From Bin5 sp034422415 (lineage in GTDB: Bacteria; Chloroflexota; Anaerolineae; Caldilineales; Caldilineaceae): a stretch of DNA of 64,000 nt. Below the pieces are notes generated by a model. The model was not told the DNA's origin and made no database searches. It saw only the letters and a program-made list of their open reading frames with translations. Within the stretch, counting starts at the first letter, position 1. Every line of letters begins with the position of its first letter. The position numbers were made by a program, and so were the translations under genes. Positions 55,084 through 63,282 of this stretch are shown in pieces. The stretch spans positions 124,001 through 188,000 of the forward strand of contig OZ241871.1 of the NCBI GenBank assembly GCA_965202955.1, written 5' to 3'.

Positions 55084-56160
55084 TCAGGCCAGGACGGCTT
55101 GCCTCCCGTCGGCATCGACAGGCAAGCTCTGCTGGACGCCGGGCGCAGCAATTGTGCGGCCAACCGCCTCGGCGATCTTTCGCAGCCCACTCATCAATTC
55201 GGCAAACCGCTCCGGCTTAAGACTCTGATCACCGTCGCTCATGGCCGATTCGGGATCAGGGTGCACCTCAAGAATGAGGGCATCGGCGCCGGCGGCCACC
55301 GCAGCCAGCGACATCGGCGGGACCAGCTCCCAGTCCCCGGTTCCGTGCGCAGGATCGGCGACGACCGGCAGATGGGAGGCCCGCTTCAATACCGGAATGG
55401 CATTCAGGTCGAATGTGTTGCGCGTTGCTGTCTCATACGTGCGAATGCCCCGCTCGCACAGCATCACCTCCATGTTCCCGTTGCTCAGAATGTACTCGGC
55501 ACACATCAGAAGCTCCTTGATCTCGCCGCTGATGCCCCGCTTGAGCATGACCGGCCGTTGCACCTTCCCAACCGCCCGCAGCAGACCGTAGTTCTGCATG
55601 TTGCGCGCACCGATCTGTAGAATATCGACGTATTCGGCCACCATGTCGATCGCCTCAATCGTCATTACTTCCGAAATCACCGGCAACCCGGTCATCTCTC
55701 TCGCCTCGGCCAGGTACTTCAAGCCTTCTTCACCCAGGCCCTGAAAACTGTATGGGCTGGTCCGCGGCTTGAACGCGCCGCCGCGCAGTACGCTTGCGCC
55801 CGCTTCCTTCACCGCCATCGCCGTCTCGATTATCTGCGCACGGCTCTCGACGCTGCAGGGCCCGGCCATGACAACGACCTCGTCGCCGCCAAATCTGATT
55901 CCGCCCACATCAATCACTGTGCCCTCGGGATGGGTCGCCCGGCTCGCCAACTTGTAAGGGTCCTGGATGCGGACGGTCTTCAACACGCCCCTCATCGCGT
56001 CGAACGTCTCCCTGCGGACCTGGGTCAGATCGCCGATCAGAGCGATTACGGTATGGTCCTGGCCATAGATCGGCTGTGTCTGCGCGCCGAGCGCCTCGGC
56101 GCGCTGGATGACATTCCCGATTTCGGCGGCGGTGGCACTCGGTTTCATTACGACGACCAT
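55084..56160 (-). CDS. aroF: DAHP synthase (type I-beta, with ferredoxin-like domain), copy 2
   Basis: 358 residues from ATG at 56160. Same architecture as the copy at 53964 with a diverged regulatory domain (MVVVMKPSATAAEIGNVIQR) and about 20 extra residues at the C terminus. AGPCSVES, GGAFKPRTSPYSFQGLGEEGL, GARNMQNYGLL and VVADPAHGTGDWEL are kept. The copies probably differ in feedback sensitivity (inference from divergence of the N-terminal domain). Separated from each neighbour by 103 bases. Confidence 0.95.
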   Translation of the reverse strand: MVVVMKPSATAAEIGNVIQRAEALGAQTQPIYGQDHTVIALIGDLTQVRRETFDAMRGVLKTVRIQDPYKLASRATHPEGTVIDVGGIRFGGDEVVVMAGPCSVESRAQIIETAMAVKEAGASVLRGGAFKPRTSPYSFQGLGEEGLKYLAEAREMTGLPVISEVMTIEAIDMVAEYVDILQIGARNMQNYGLLRAVGKVQRPVMLKRGISGEIKELLMCAEYILSNGNMEVMLCERGIRTYETATRNTFDLNAIPVLKRASHLPVVADPAHGTGDWELVPPMSLAAVAAGADALILEVHPDPESAMSDGDQSLKPERFAELMSGLRKIAEAVGRTIAAPGVQQSLPVDADGRQAVLA

Positions 56161-56263
56161 CTCACTCTCCTGATCGATTGTCCTTATGTGAGCAAACTGC
56201 TCTTGAAAATTAAGGGCGCATCAGTTCCCGTTCTCGATGCCCCAAACCATCGTTGTATCAAAC

Positions 56264-57121
56264 CTAAATCTGCAGGCTCGCCTCCTGCGCGAACTGCTCC
56301 TGCGTCGGTACAGCCGCCGCCGGATAGCTGCCCAGCATCTTCACAAATGCTGCCCGATTGAGTAGGCCGAGAACCGCGGCGCTGCAGTCCGGCTCCTGCC
56401 AGTGCCCCATAAAATCCAGGTAAAAGACATACTCCCACGGGCGGTTGCGGCGCGGGCGGCTCTCCAGCTTCGCCAGGTTTATGTTGCGCTCGGCAAACTC
56501 CCCGAGACAGGCATAGAGCGCCCCGGGGCTGTGCGGCGTGGCAAAGACGAGCGAAGTCTTGGCGTTTGGCGTGGGTTCCGCGTCCTCCTTGCCGACGACG
56601 AAGAAACGCGTAAAGTTGTAGTGCAAATCCTCGATGCCACTCTGAACAACCTCGAGCCCGTAGATCTCGCCGGCCAGTACGCTTGCAATCACGCCCACAT
56701 TCGGCTCCGGCTTCTCGGCCAGCTCCTTGGCGCTGCCCGCAGTGTCGTACCAGGGAATCGCCTCGTATCCGTGGCGGTTCAGAAACCCTTCGCACTGCGC
56801 CAGCGCCTGCGGATGGCTGCGCACCTGCTCGATCTTCTCCCCGTTGCTCGGCAGCGTCAACAGGTTGTGCTGCACGCGCAGCAGAATCTCCCCCTGCACG
56901 CGAAAATCGTGGTCGAGCAGCAGGTCGTACGCCTTGTTTATGCTGCCCGCCAGCGAGTTCTCCACCGGCACCGCCCCGGCTGTGGCCCGCTCCTCGTCAA
57001 GCGCCGCAAAAATATCCTCAAACGTGCGGCAGGGCAACGTCTCAACGTCGGCCCCGTACTGCTGGCGGATCGCCTCCTCGGAATAGGCGCCGTTCTCTCC
57101 CTGAAAAGCGACAACTCTCAT
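56264..57121 (-). CDS. pheA: Prephenate dehydratase with C-terminal ACT domain
   Basis: 285 residues from ATG at 57121. The catalytic domain opens FQGENGAYSEEAIRQQYG and includes PVENSLAGSI and the Thr/Phe motif in YNFTRFFVVG; the ACT domain has HSPGALYACLGEFAERNINLAKLESRP, the GAL and ESRP elements that bind Phe for feedback inhibition. No chorismate mutase domain; that activity is encoded upstream. Converts prephenate to phenylpyruvate. Confidence 0.95.
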   Translation of the reverse strand: MRVVAFQGENGAYSEEAIRQQYGADVETLPCRTFEDIFAALDEERATAGAVPVENSLAGSINKAYDLLLDHDFRVQGEILLRVQHNLLTLPSNGEKIEQVRSHPQALAQCEGFLNRHGYEAIPWYDTAGSAKELAEKPEPNVGVIASVLAGEIYGLEVVQSGIEDLHYNFTRFFVVGKEDAEPTPNAKTSLVFATPHSPGALYACLGEFAERNINLAKLESRPRRNRPWEYVFYLDFMGHWQEPDCSAAVLGLLNRAAFVKMLGSYPAAAVPTQEQFAQEASLQI

Positions 57122-57194
57122 CGGACTGCTCCAATCTTGCTGTCTACGATCCCGACCATCCCATCCAGCCGGTCACCGCTGCCCGTGCGGCCGC

Positions 57195-57641
57195 TCAGTC
57201 GCCCTCGGCCAAGTTGGCTAGCTGCTCGTCAATCCAGCGGTTGAGTTCGTCCATATCGATCTCTGAAGCTAGGCTCTGGTCGGGACGCAGGCTCTGGGCC
57301 TCCTTCAGATAGACATGGTGTATCTCTTCCTGCGGCGTGTCGGTATTCCAGTGGACCATGATCCGCACACACATCGCCACGCTGTTGGGAACCTCCATCT
57401 CGTGCCCACAAAGCAGCGGCACATCCATCCACCCCAGCTGGCGCGCCGCCAGCGCCGGATACTGGCTCACAATATCGCGGGTCGTCGTAAATATGGCGCT
57501 GCACACATCAACCGACTCTATCCCGTTTAGACGGATCATCAGCGCCAGGAGTTCACGCGTGCCTCGCAATATAGCCTCAGGCGTGTCCTCTTCAACCGTC
57601 GTCGCACCCCGTATTCCTCGACAGATCACGGCTCCCCCCAT
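57195..57641 (-). CDS. aroH: Chorismate mutase, AroH type
   Basis: 148 residues from ATG at 57641; the ORF is open upstream but the family N terminus begins at MGGAVICRGIRGATTVEED. The Arg of CRGIRG, the Glu of GHEMEVPNS and the Arg of CVRIMVHWNT are the known active-site positions of the trimeric AroH fold. The C terminus has about 25 residues beyond the core. First structural gene of the minus operon, 120 bases after the leader terminator. Confidence 0.93.
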   Translation of the reverse strand: MGGAVICRGIRGATTVEEDTPEAILRGTRELLALMIRLNGIESVDVCSAIFTTTRDIVSQYPALAARQLGWMDVPLLCGHEMEVPNSVAMCVRIMVHWNTDTPQEEIHHVYLKEAQSLRPDQSLASEIDMDELNRWIDEQLANLAEGD

Positions 57642-57760
57642 CGCTAGCCCCGGGAACTCGCCCCACAGGCGCTGCTCACTCTGCAAACTTGCCCCTTGTC
57701 CGCGCTCCCTCACCCGATAACGGGGCCAGACCTTGTCCCCGAACACGCCTGAATGCCAAC

Positions 57761-57791
57761 AAAAAAAGCGTGGAGTTCGTCTCCACGCTTT
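57761..57791 (-). terminator. Intrinsic terminator in the leader of the aroH operon (attenuator)
   Basis: On the minus strand, an 11-bp perfect stem (57791-57781 with 57775-57765), loop ACGAA, then a run of seven Us counting the stem end. It lies between the aromatic-rich leader ORF and aroH, on the same strand, so transcripts must read through it to express the operon. Confidence 0.92.
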
Positions 57792-57849
57792 GAGTGTTTC
57801 TACGCCAGCTGCCCTTACACAGCCCAACGCTCCTCAACCAGCGGAGACG
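57778..57849 (-). promoter_or_regulatory. Predicted antiterminator pairing in the aroH leader
   Basis: On the minus strand, CGUCUCCGC (57849-57841), just after the aromatic codons, can pair over nine bases (one G-U) with GUGGAGACG (57786-57778), which is the terminator's 5' arm plus loop. The same CCGC segment can instead pair with GCGGAGA at 57943-57937, before the aromatic codons. The alternatives are mutually exclusive, as in classical attenuators. Confidence 0.65.
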
Positions 57850-58045
57850 GTTGGTTCACACCAAAATAATAACCAAACCAAAAGTTGCCAAAAGAAAACC
57901 CGCGCCACTCATAGCGCAGGTTGCTCGACAACAGGATCTCCGCGGCGCTCGGCCCGTCCAACAGGTTGATCGGCAAGAGCGCATCATCCTCGCTGCAAAT
58001 CAGATCGGCAATCGTCGTAACTTCGTCAGGTCTTTGATTGCTCAC
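57815..58045 (-). CDS. Aromatic-codon-rich leader peptide (putative attenuator peptide)
   Basis: 76 codons from GTG at 58045 (start uncertain; TTG at codon 24 would give 53). Codons 45-61 encode Y-E-W-R-G-F-S-F-G-N-F-W-F-G-Y-Y-F, ten aromatics in 17 codons, and another Trp is at codon 74. All five Phe codons are TTT and all Tyr codons TAT, although TTC and TAC dominate the neighbouring genes. The stop at 57817 is 26 bases before the terminator stem. No protein family is recognised. A leader peptide for ribosome stalling at Phe, Tyr and Trp codons is the best reading. Confidence 0.72.
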   Translation of the reverse strand: MSNQRPDEVTTIADLICSEDDALLPINLLDGPSAAEILLSSNLRYEWRGFSFGNFWFGYYFGVNQPSPLVEERWAV

Positions 58046-58103
58046 GCTATCAAATCATCCCGGTTTGGATGCGGACTTCCTCCGCAGGATTCTAATTGAA
58101 GTG

Positions 58104-58132
58104 AGAATATCACGCAAAAAACCCTTTGTCAA
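58104..58132 (-). promoter_or_regulatory. Consensus promoter of the aroH-trpA operon
   Basis: On the minus strand, TTGACA (58132-58127) and TATTCT (58109-58104) have a 17-base spacer. The start would be near 58097, giving a leader of about 335 bases to the terminator. Confidence 0.85.
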
Positions 58133-58197
58133 TTCCCGATTCGCTTGAAGTTCCATAACTTCCAGAACGCGCCACAATTCTGCTAGAGTGGGATCGC

Positions 58198-59043
58198 TTA
58201 CTGTTCCGTCCGCCGCAGCACGACCACCTCAAAATGAAACGGAGACCAGTCCTGGATCACCGCCGCTCTCATCCTGCCGTCCGGCGAAACCGATTCTTCG
58301 ACCAGACGCCCTCTCCATCCGACTATACTCGTGTCACCGCTCGGGTGTCCCGGCCCCGGACTGACTTCCGTCGAAGACTCAAAGTCGCCCGGCGGTCCTT
58401 CGATCGGCTGAGGTCTACCGCCGCCGGCCGCATCATACATCCAATAGTCTCCGCCGTTGCACGATCCCCAAGGCTGTTCCTCCGTGAAATAATAGAGTAC
58501 GTTTTCCCCGCTCCAACCGAGCAACCTGTATTGACAGAGGCCATAGAAATCATCCAATTCATATTGAGCGCGTCGGATCGCACCTTCCAGAAAGCTCTGA
58601 GGCTGCGTAAGCCACGCTGTCCCGTATGCCGGCGGCGCCTCGTAGACCTCCAGTGCATCATACCTGCCATACATCGCCGGGACAGCCAGCGGCGCAACTG
58701 CAATCAGGGCCAAAGGCACAAACGAAACTGCACGCGCGACCCGGCCCCGCTGGGCGAATACCCAGAGCAAGATACAAAGCACCAGCCCAACTCCCCAAAA
58801 GACCAGAAAGGAACTCTGACCTGCGAAGAAAACCAGAGTCGGAATCAGGAAGAAAACGGCCAGCAGCGGACCCAGCAAGGAAAGGATCCTCTCGAGCCAT
58901 AACGGCATCGTCTCCACAACATTATTCAGAAACCAGTCGCCATAGACACCCAGGACCAGAGGCAGGAAGAGGACCCACATAAGGACCACCAGTACAGTCG
59001 GCGGGCCCGACCTGTTCCGTTTGGGCCGTTTGAAGCGCTCCAT
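58198..59043 (-). CDS. Hypothetical multi-pass membrane protein, paralogue A
   Basis: 281 residues from ATG at 59043, with GGGAGGG upstream. Four hydrophobic segments in the N-terminal half (for example TVLVVLMWVLFLPLVLGVYGDW and LLAVFFLIPTLVFFAGQSSFLVFW), then a soluble domain ending in LVEESVSPDGRMRAAVIQDWSPFHFEVVVLRRTEQ. The same plan and ending occur in the next gene, so they are paralogues. Function unknown; the C-terminal SPDG pattern suggests a beta-type domain. Stop codon lies 66 bases before the aroH operon promoter. Confidence 0.72.
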   Translation of the reverse strand: MERFKRPKRNRSGPPTVLVVLMWVLFLPLVLGVYGDWFLNNVVETMPLWLERILSLLGPLLAVFFLIPTLVFFAGQSSFLVFWGVGLVLCILLWVFAQRGRVARAVSFVPLALIAVAPLAVPAMYGRYDALEVYEAPPAYGTAWLTQPQSFLEGAIRRAQYELDDFYGLCQYRLLGWSGENVLYYFTEEQPWGSCNGGDYWMYDAAGGGRPQPIEGPPGDFESSTEVSPGPGHPSGDTSIVGWRGRLVEESVSPDGRMRAAVIQDWSPFHFEVVVLRRTEQ

Positions 59044-59211
59044 CTTCTTTCCCTCCCGACCTTCCCGGCAGACCCATCCAGGACGTCAACCTCGCGACGC
59101 CCCCTTCCAGCCGAAACCCGCCTTCCAAATTCACCCACCGGTGACTTCCCCGTACCATCACGAGGAACGCACCGCAAAACCATCCGTCCGCTTCATATAG
59201 TACGGCATCGA

Positions 59212-60069
59212 TCACGGATCGATTCGCCGAACGACGACTACCTCATAATGTAGCACGGAAGCGTCATTGATGACGAGACCCCGCATCGTACCGTCCGGCG
59301 AGGTGGACTCTTCAATCGCACACGGATTCCAGTAGATCCCTCCCTGGCCGATCGATTGTCTTGGCCTCAATCGACTGCTGGGATGACGCAATTCAAGCTG
59401 GCTGACCTCCGTCACCGGCACAAAGTCGTCTGGCAGCGAACGGATCCGCCATGCCCGGTTGCCGACAGCCGGGTCGTAAACCCACATCCTTCTCCGGCCA
59501 AACGGACCGAAGGAACTGTAGTAGAGCCGTCCGCCTTCGCTCCAGCCATGAAGCTTGTACTCATCATCATAGTGATACGTGTCAAGCTCGTAGCGGGCGC
59601 GTCTGATGGCGAGGCCCAGGTTTCCCCGCGGCCGCGAAAGCCAGATCAATTCCTCCCCCGGCCCGAGCCCAAGAGACGGCAGCGGCGCGTGCCCGTACAT
59701 TCTTGTCACTGCGATTGGAGCCATCAGAAGCAGTCCCAGCGACGCGAGCGAAATCGCCCTTACTCTCCATCCTCTTTGAAAGATCAGCCACAGCCATGCA
59801 CAGATCAATAGACCCGCACACCAGATGACAAGAAACGATATCTGACCCGTATAGACCAGTAGAGCCGGGGCGAGAACTAAGATGTAAAGAAATGGGGCTA
59901 CCAAGGTCATGATATTGCCCCCTATCCCAGTCAACGGCGGATCGATAGCCTGCAGCAGCCAGTCACCACAAATGCCAGGCAGCAGCAGGACAAACAGGAG
60001 CCACGTAATGCCCCGAAGAACCGCTGCCAGGCCCGGCTCTTCTTCAAGGATTGGCTTGAAGCAATGCAT
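59212..60069 (-). CDS. Hypothetical multi-pass membrane protein, paralogue B
   Basis: 285 residues from ATG at 60069, with GGAGCGGAG upstream. Four to five hydrophobic segments (GITWLLFVLLLPGICGDWLLQ, FLYILVLAPALLVYTGQISFLVIW), a mid region with IRRARYELDTYHYDDEYKLHGWSEG that parallels IRRAQYELDDFYGLCQYRLLGWSGE of paralogue A, and the ending AIEESTSPDGTMRGLVINDASVLHYEVVVVRRIDP. Same unknown family; the gap between the two is 168 bases. They may form a heteromeric complex or be tandem duplicates. Confidence 0.72.
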   Translation of the reverse strand: MHCFKPILEEEPGLAAVLRGITWLLFVLLLPGICGDWLLQAIDPPLTGIGGNIMTLVAPFLYILVLAPALLVYTGQISFLVIWCAGLLICAWLWLIFQRGWRVRAISLASLGLLLMAPIAVTRMYGHAPLPSLGLGPGEELIWLSRPRGNLGLAIRRARYELDTYHYDDEYKLHGWSEGGRLYYSSFGPFGRRRMWVYDPAVGNRAWRIRSLPDDFVPVTEVSQLELRHPSSRLRPRQSIGQGGIYWNPCAIEESTSPDGTMRGLVINDASVLHYEVVVVRRIDP

Positions 60070-60611
60070 TTTCTCCGCTCCAGTCGTGCCGACAGAAATC
60101 GCAATCGACTCGGTTACTGGCGGTCCACCTCTCTCGAACTCTCAGGTTGATTTGCCTCGCGCTCATGAAAGCACTTGAAGTTCGCAACCTTGTGCCAGGG
60201 CGCAACTCATAACCTCTACTGCGATCTTGCCCGGGACACAGAGAGCGAATCGGTGCTCCGCCGCTCAAACGCCGTGCCCTAACTGACGCTGGACTCCTAA
60301 TTGAAACAAAGGCTTTCTCCACCAGAAGGGTTCGCAATGCACAGTGGGGGCGGGTCCGGGATTTCCGAAAATGAGGCCACCTTGTCGCTGCAGTCCACAC
60401 GGTTCGAATCGGAAGGCGCTAACTGATTCACCGAACCGTTGTGACGACCCGGTACGACGATTTCTGACGACATCAGATAGGCAGCCGATAGCAATAGAAA
60501 ATCGACATTTTGACGACTCTTGAGCTCCGTTGCATAGGATTCAATCAGAATCGCCAGTTCCCCCCTGCCCTCAAGGCATGACCGGTCGGCAGCCAGAAAA
60601 AGTCCCATGTA

Positions 60612-61597
60612 ACCCAAGTTCGGAGTTAGATTAGGGTCGGCAAGAGAGCCAAGTCTTTGTCAGGGAGATGGAGAGATGGTTGCTTGGCTTGCCAAGTGTA
60701 GGCAATCAGCCCGGCGATAAGATTGACGATAAAGTTGGTCGTGCTGCGATGACGGGTGTGTTCAATCTGCGGGATATTCTTGAGCTGGTCAACGATGGTT
60801 CCGATGACGAAGCGTTTACGCGTGAGCAGCTTGTATTCGAAAACAACGAGTCGATTCTGCATGTTTTTGCGGATGGGCGTAATCAGTTGCAGTCCGCGTG
60901 CGAAGCGTTGTTCAAAGAGAGCTTGGGGGAGATAGCCGCGGTCGCCGACCAGCTTGCCCCACAGCTTTTTGGTCATCTGCGGGACCGGTATGCGGTCATC
61001 TATGTTGCCGGGCGTGCGTTGAACGGCCAGCAATTCACCCTGGTCATTGACCATCAGATGGAGCTTGAAGCCATAGAACCATCCCATACTGCTCTTGCCG
61101 CGCGTGGCCACCTCGGCAAAAACTCGGTGGCGGCCGATGCGCCGGTTGTGGCAGACGGACAACGGGGTCGAACCGATGAATGCCACCCCAGTCGCCTGGC
61201 CAAAACGCAGACGCAGATAGAGACACATTGCTGGCAGGGCTGACGGCATTAGCTCCACAAAGCGCGTATAACTGACCAGAGCAGGGAATTCACTGCGCAT
61301 ATGCTCACATACGTGCTGCGTATCGTAGGCTTTGAAATCGCGCTAATGCGACTTGTGAAAGTGAATCAGAATCGTCACTGCTTCACTCAAGCTCAACCGA
61401 GGGGCCGGTCCTCGCCTGCGACTCACCTGGAACCGTTTGGCACTCTCCCTTGTAACCAACCATTGACAGAAGTCATCGACATGGCAGAACAGTTTGCGTA
61501 TACTCATCTCTGAGCGCCTTTCTATGCTGGAGAATTTTTGTTTGAGAACTTCAATTCAACCAGCTTGATAAGGTGCTCATTTACTCCGAATTCAGGT
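60612..61597. mobile_element. IS982-family insertion sequence with 6-bp target duplication
   Basis: 986 bases. The outer ends are imperfect inverted repeats sharing ACC--A-TTCGGAGT-A (left from 60612, right reading back from 61597). CATGTA is directly repeated immediately outside both ends (60606-60611 and 61598-61603), a target-site duplication. Internally it holds one transposase reading frame on the minus strand. The element sits in a lower-GC patch than the surroundings. Confidence 0.88.
60626..61507 (-). pseudogene. IS982-family transposase with an internal amber codon
   Basis: A 293-codon frame from ATG at 61507 to 60626. The N-terminal MSIRKLFCHVDDFCQWL and the body IGRHRVFAEVATRGKSSMGWFYGFKLHLMVND, GDRGYLP and KRFVIGTIVDQLKN with the DDE-type catalytic layout fit IS982 transposases. 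A TAG at 61345-61343 splits it: HFHKSH(TAG)RDFKAYDTQ, where relatives have a sense codon, probably Tyr. Downstream of it the frame restarts at ATG 61300. Without suppression the transposase is inactive. Confidence 0.88.
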
Positions 61598-61915
61598 CAT
61601 GTAGAGCGACGTCACTTCAATCGGTTTGACGTCCTTGCTTAGAGCTTCCGCTAATCTCATTCCTTCATCACGTGCGATGGCATCTTCGGCCCAGTTGAGC
61701 AGCCAACTGTCTTCCACCGGTTGCTCACCGCAGCAAATGACAATGTCGCTGCGAGAGCCGTGATACGCCACAAATACCGCCTCCCGGACGGGTTTGCATG
61801 GCTGGTCAGGATGTTCAGTAATGGGTGTGGGGACTAACGGAAGAGATGCCGGATCGGCTGCACAACCCGACAGCAGTAGGATCGCTGCAAGCGAGGAAAG
61901 AATCTGCTTCGTCAT

Positions 61916-62441
61916 CTGATCGTCCCCCCTTTGGACGGCACTCATCATTGAGCGAAAAAACGAGCGTTTGTAGGCTTGGAAGCCCGTCCGCCAGCGGCCT
62001 CTTTGCTTCAGCGGCCCTCCATGAAACGGGTGAACTACTTTCTCATCTGGCTCCGCCCACGTCCACGTATACGGGACCAGATCTCACAATTCGGGCACTC
62101 CCATCTGCATTGAATGCCGCCACAGGCGGCCTCTCTGTGAGCCTGAATACAACTTTCCAATTCTCCCGAAATTGGAACTGCCCTGCCTCCGCCACTGACC
62201 CTTGACAACCGACATCTTCCGAACTCGAAGCCCTGTCCGGAGAACCCATGGCTTTTTGCTGTGAAGGCTCCCTACCAATCGCCAGCCTTGCATATCTCTT
62301 TCCCTTCCCCGAAAATAGCAGCTAGCCGCCAGCCAGACCAGCGGATGGCCGGCTGTTTGCAGACTCGCGCGCGCCGCATTCCCACCGCACCTTCGCCCGG
62401 CGCCGCCTTTCGACTTCACGCACAACCCCAGGAGGAGTGGC
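61916..62441. other. Intergenic region between the broken lipoprotein gene and the SDR
   Basis: About 525 bases. The open frames here (for example 61825-62205 plus strand) lack ribosome sites and family resemblance. A good CCAGGAGGAG ribosome site lies at its right end before the SDR. I see no promoter that I would defend. Confidence 0.4.
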
Positions 62442-63212
62442 ATGCAGATCTCGTTTTCATTGCAGGGCAGGGTCGCACTGGTTACCGGCGGCAACGGCGG
62501 CATCGGCCGCTCTATAGCACTGGGCTACAAGGCGATGGGCGCCACCGTCATCGCCAGCGGCCGCAATCCGGACAAAAACGCCGGAGTTGCCCAGGAGCTC
62601 GGCGACGGACATGAAGTAATCTCCCTCGACGTGCGCGACGAAGAAGCAGTCGACCGGGCCATCGCCGGCATCGCCGAACGTCACGGCAGGTTCGACATCC
62701 TCGTCAACAACGCCGGCATCGCCCGCCGCACCGACATCCTCGACATGGATACAACCGACTGGCATGAGGTCATCGATACGCACCTGAACGGCGGCTTCTA
62801 CTGCGCCAAGGCCGCCGCTAAGGCCATGGTGAACGCCGGCAACGGCGGCAAAATCATCAACATCGGCTCCATGTACTCCATCCTGGGGCCCCCCAACGTC
62901 ACCAACTACGCCGCTGCCAAAGCCGGCCTGCTCGGCCTTACCCGCGGGCTCGCCGTCGAGCTCGCCGTGCACAACATCCAGGTCAACGCACTTCTGCCCG
63001 GCTGGCACAAGACCGACATTAACCGCGACTTGCTCGACGGGCCGCTGGGCGAGGAAATACGCCACAAGACCCCCGCACGGCGGCTCGGTACAGCCGACGA
63101 CCTCGCCGGCGGCGCGATATTCCTCGCCTCAGACGCCGCCGAATTCGTCACCGGCACGATGCTCATCGTAGACGGCGGCTACTCGATCATGGACCGCCAG
63201 TGGAAGGATTGA
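62442..63212 (+). CDS. Short-chain dehydrogenase/reductase, gluconate-5-dehydrogenase/KduD-like
   Basis: 256 residues from ATG 62442, with AGGAGGAG at 62430-62437. TGGNGGIGR, NNAGIARR, the Ser in IINIGSMYS and the YAAAK active site are present. The pattern LQGRVALVTGGNGGIGRSIALGYKAMGATVI and LLPGWHKTDIN resembles the gluconate 5-dehydrogenase and 2-deoxy-D-gluconate 3-dehydrogenase group, which act on sugar acids; the label is a family resemblance only. Confidence 0.85.
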   Translation: MQISFSLQGRVALVTGGNGGIGRSIALGYKAMGATVIASGRNPDKNAGVAQELGDGHEVISLDVRDEEAVDRAIAGIAERHGRFDILVNNAGIARRTDILDMDTTDWHEVIDTHLNGGFYCAKAAAKAMVNAGNGGKIINIGSMYSILGPPNVTNYAAAKAGLLGLTRGLAVELAVHNIQVNALLPGWHKTDINRDLLDGPLGEEIRHKTPARRLGTADDLAGGAIFLASDAAEFVTGTMLIVDGGYSIMDRQWKD

Positions 63213-63238
63213 AACGGCCCATTTGGATCGGGTATAAT
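63209..63238 (+). promoter_or_regulatory. Predicted sigma70-type promoter for the Uma2-family gene
   Basis: TTGAAA at 63209-63214 and TATAAT at 63233-63238 with an 18-base spacer; the -35 box overlaps the SDR stop codon. The start of the Uma2 gene follows 45 bases after the -10 box. Confidence 0.65.
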
Positions 63239-63282
63239 TGCGCGCAGCACGACGCGCCCGCACCAGAGTAAGGAGGTCAGCA

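Larger units (their letters stand above)
60297..61915 (-). pseudogene. Lipoprotein gene interrupted by an IS982-family element
   Basis: The 5' part (61915-61598, from an ATG preceded by GGGGGA) encodes a lipoprotein signal with lipobox SGC (ILLLSGCAADP) and about 85 further residues up to EVTSLYM. The 3' part (60611-60297) continues in the same frame as GLFLAADRSCLEGRGELAIL and ends at a stop. Removing 60612-61597 and one target copy restores a 208-residue reading frame. The IS end supplies a stop two codons after the junction. The intact protein's family is not recognised. Confidence 0.85.

Noticed and set aside
57856..57912. 18-codon alternative-frame peptide (MSGAGFLLATFG...) in the aroH leader
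   Set aside because: No ribosome site; the main frame has the aromatic codons and ends closer to the terminator.
57815..58045. RiPP-type precursor peptide as an explanation of the aromatic-rich leader ORF
   Set aside because: No modification enzymes, proteases or exporters are nearby, while the promoter-leader-terminator-aro operon arrangement explains it directly.
61825..62205. 126-codon plus-strand ORF opposite the broken lipoprotein gene
   Set aside because: It is antisense to the lipoprotein signal region and has no ribosome site or recognisable motif.
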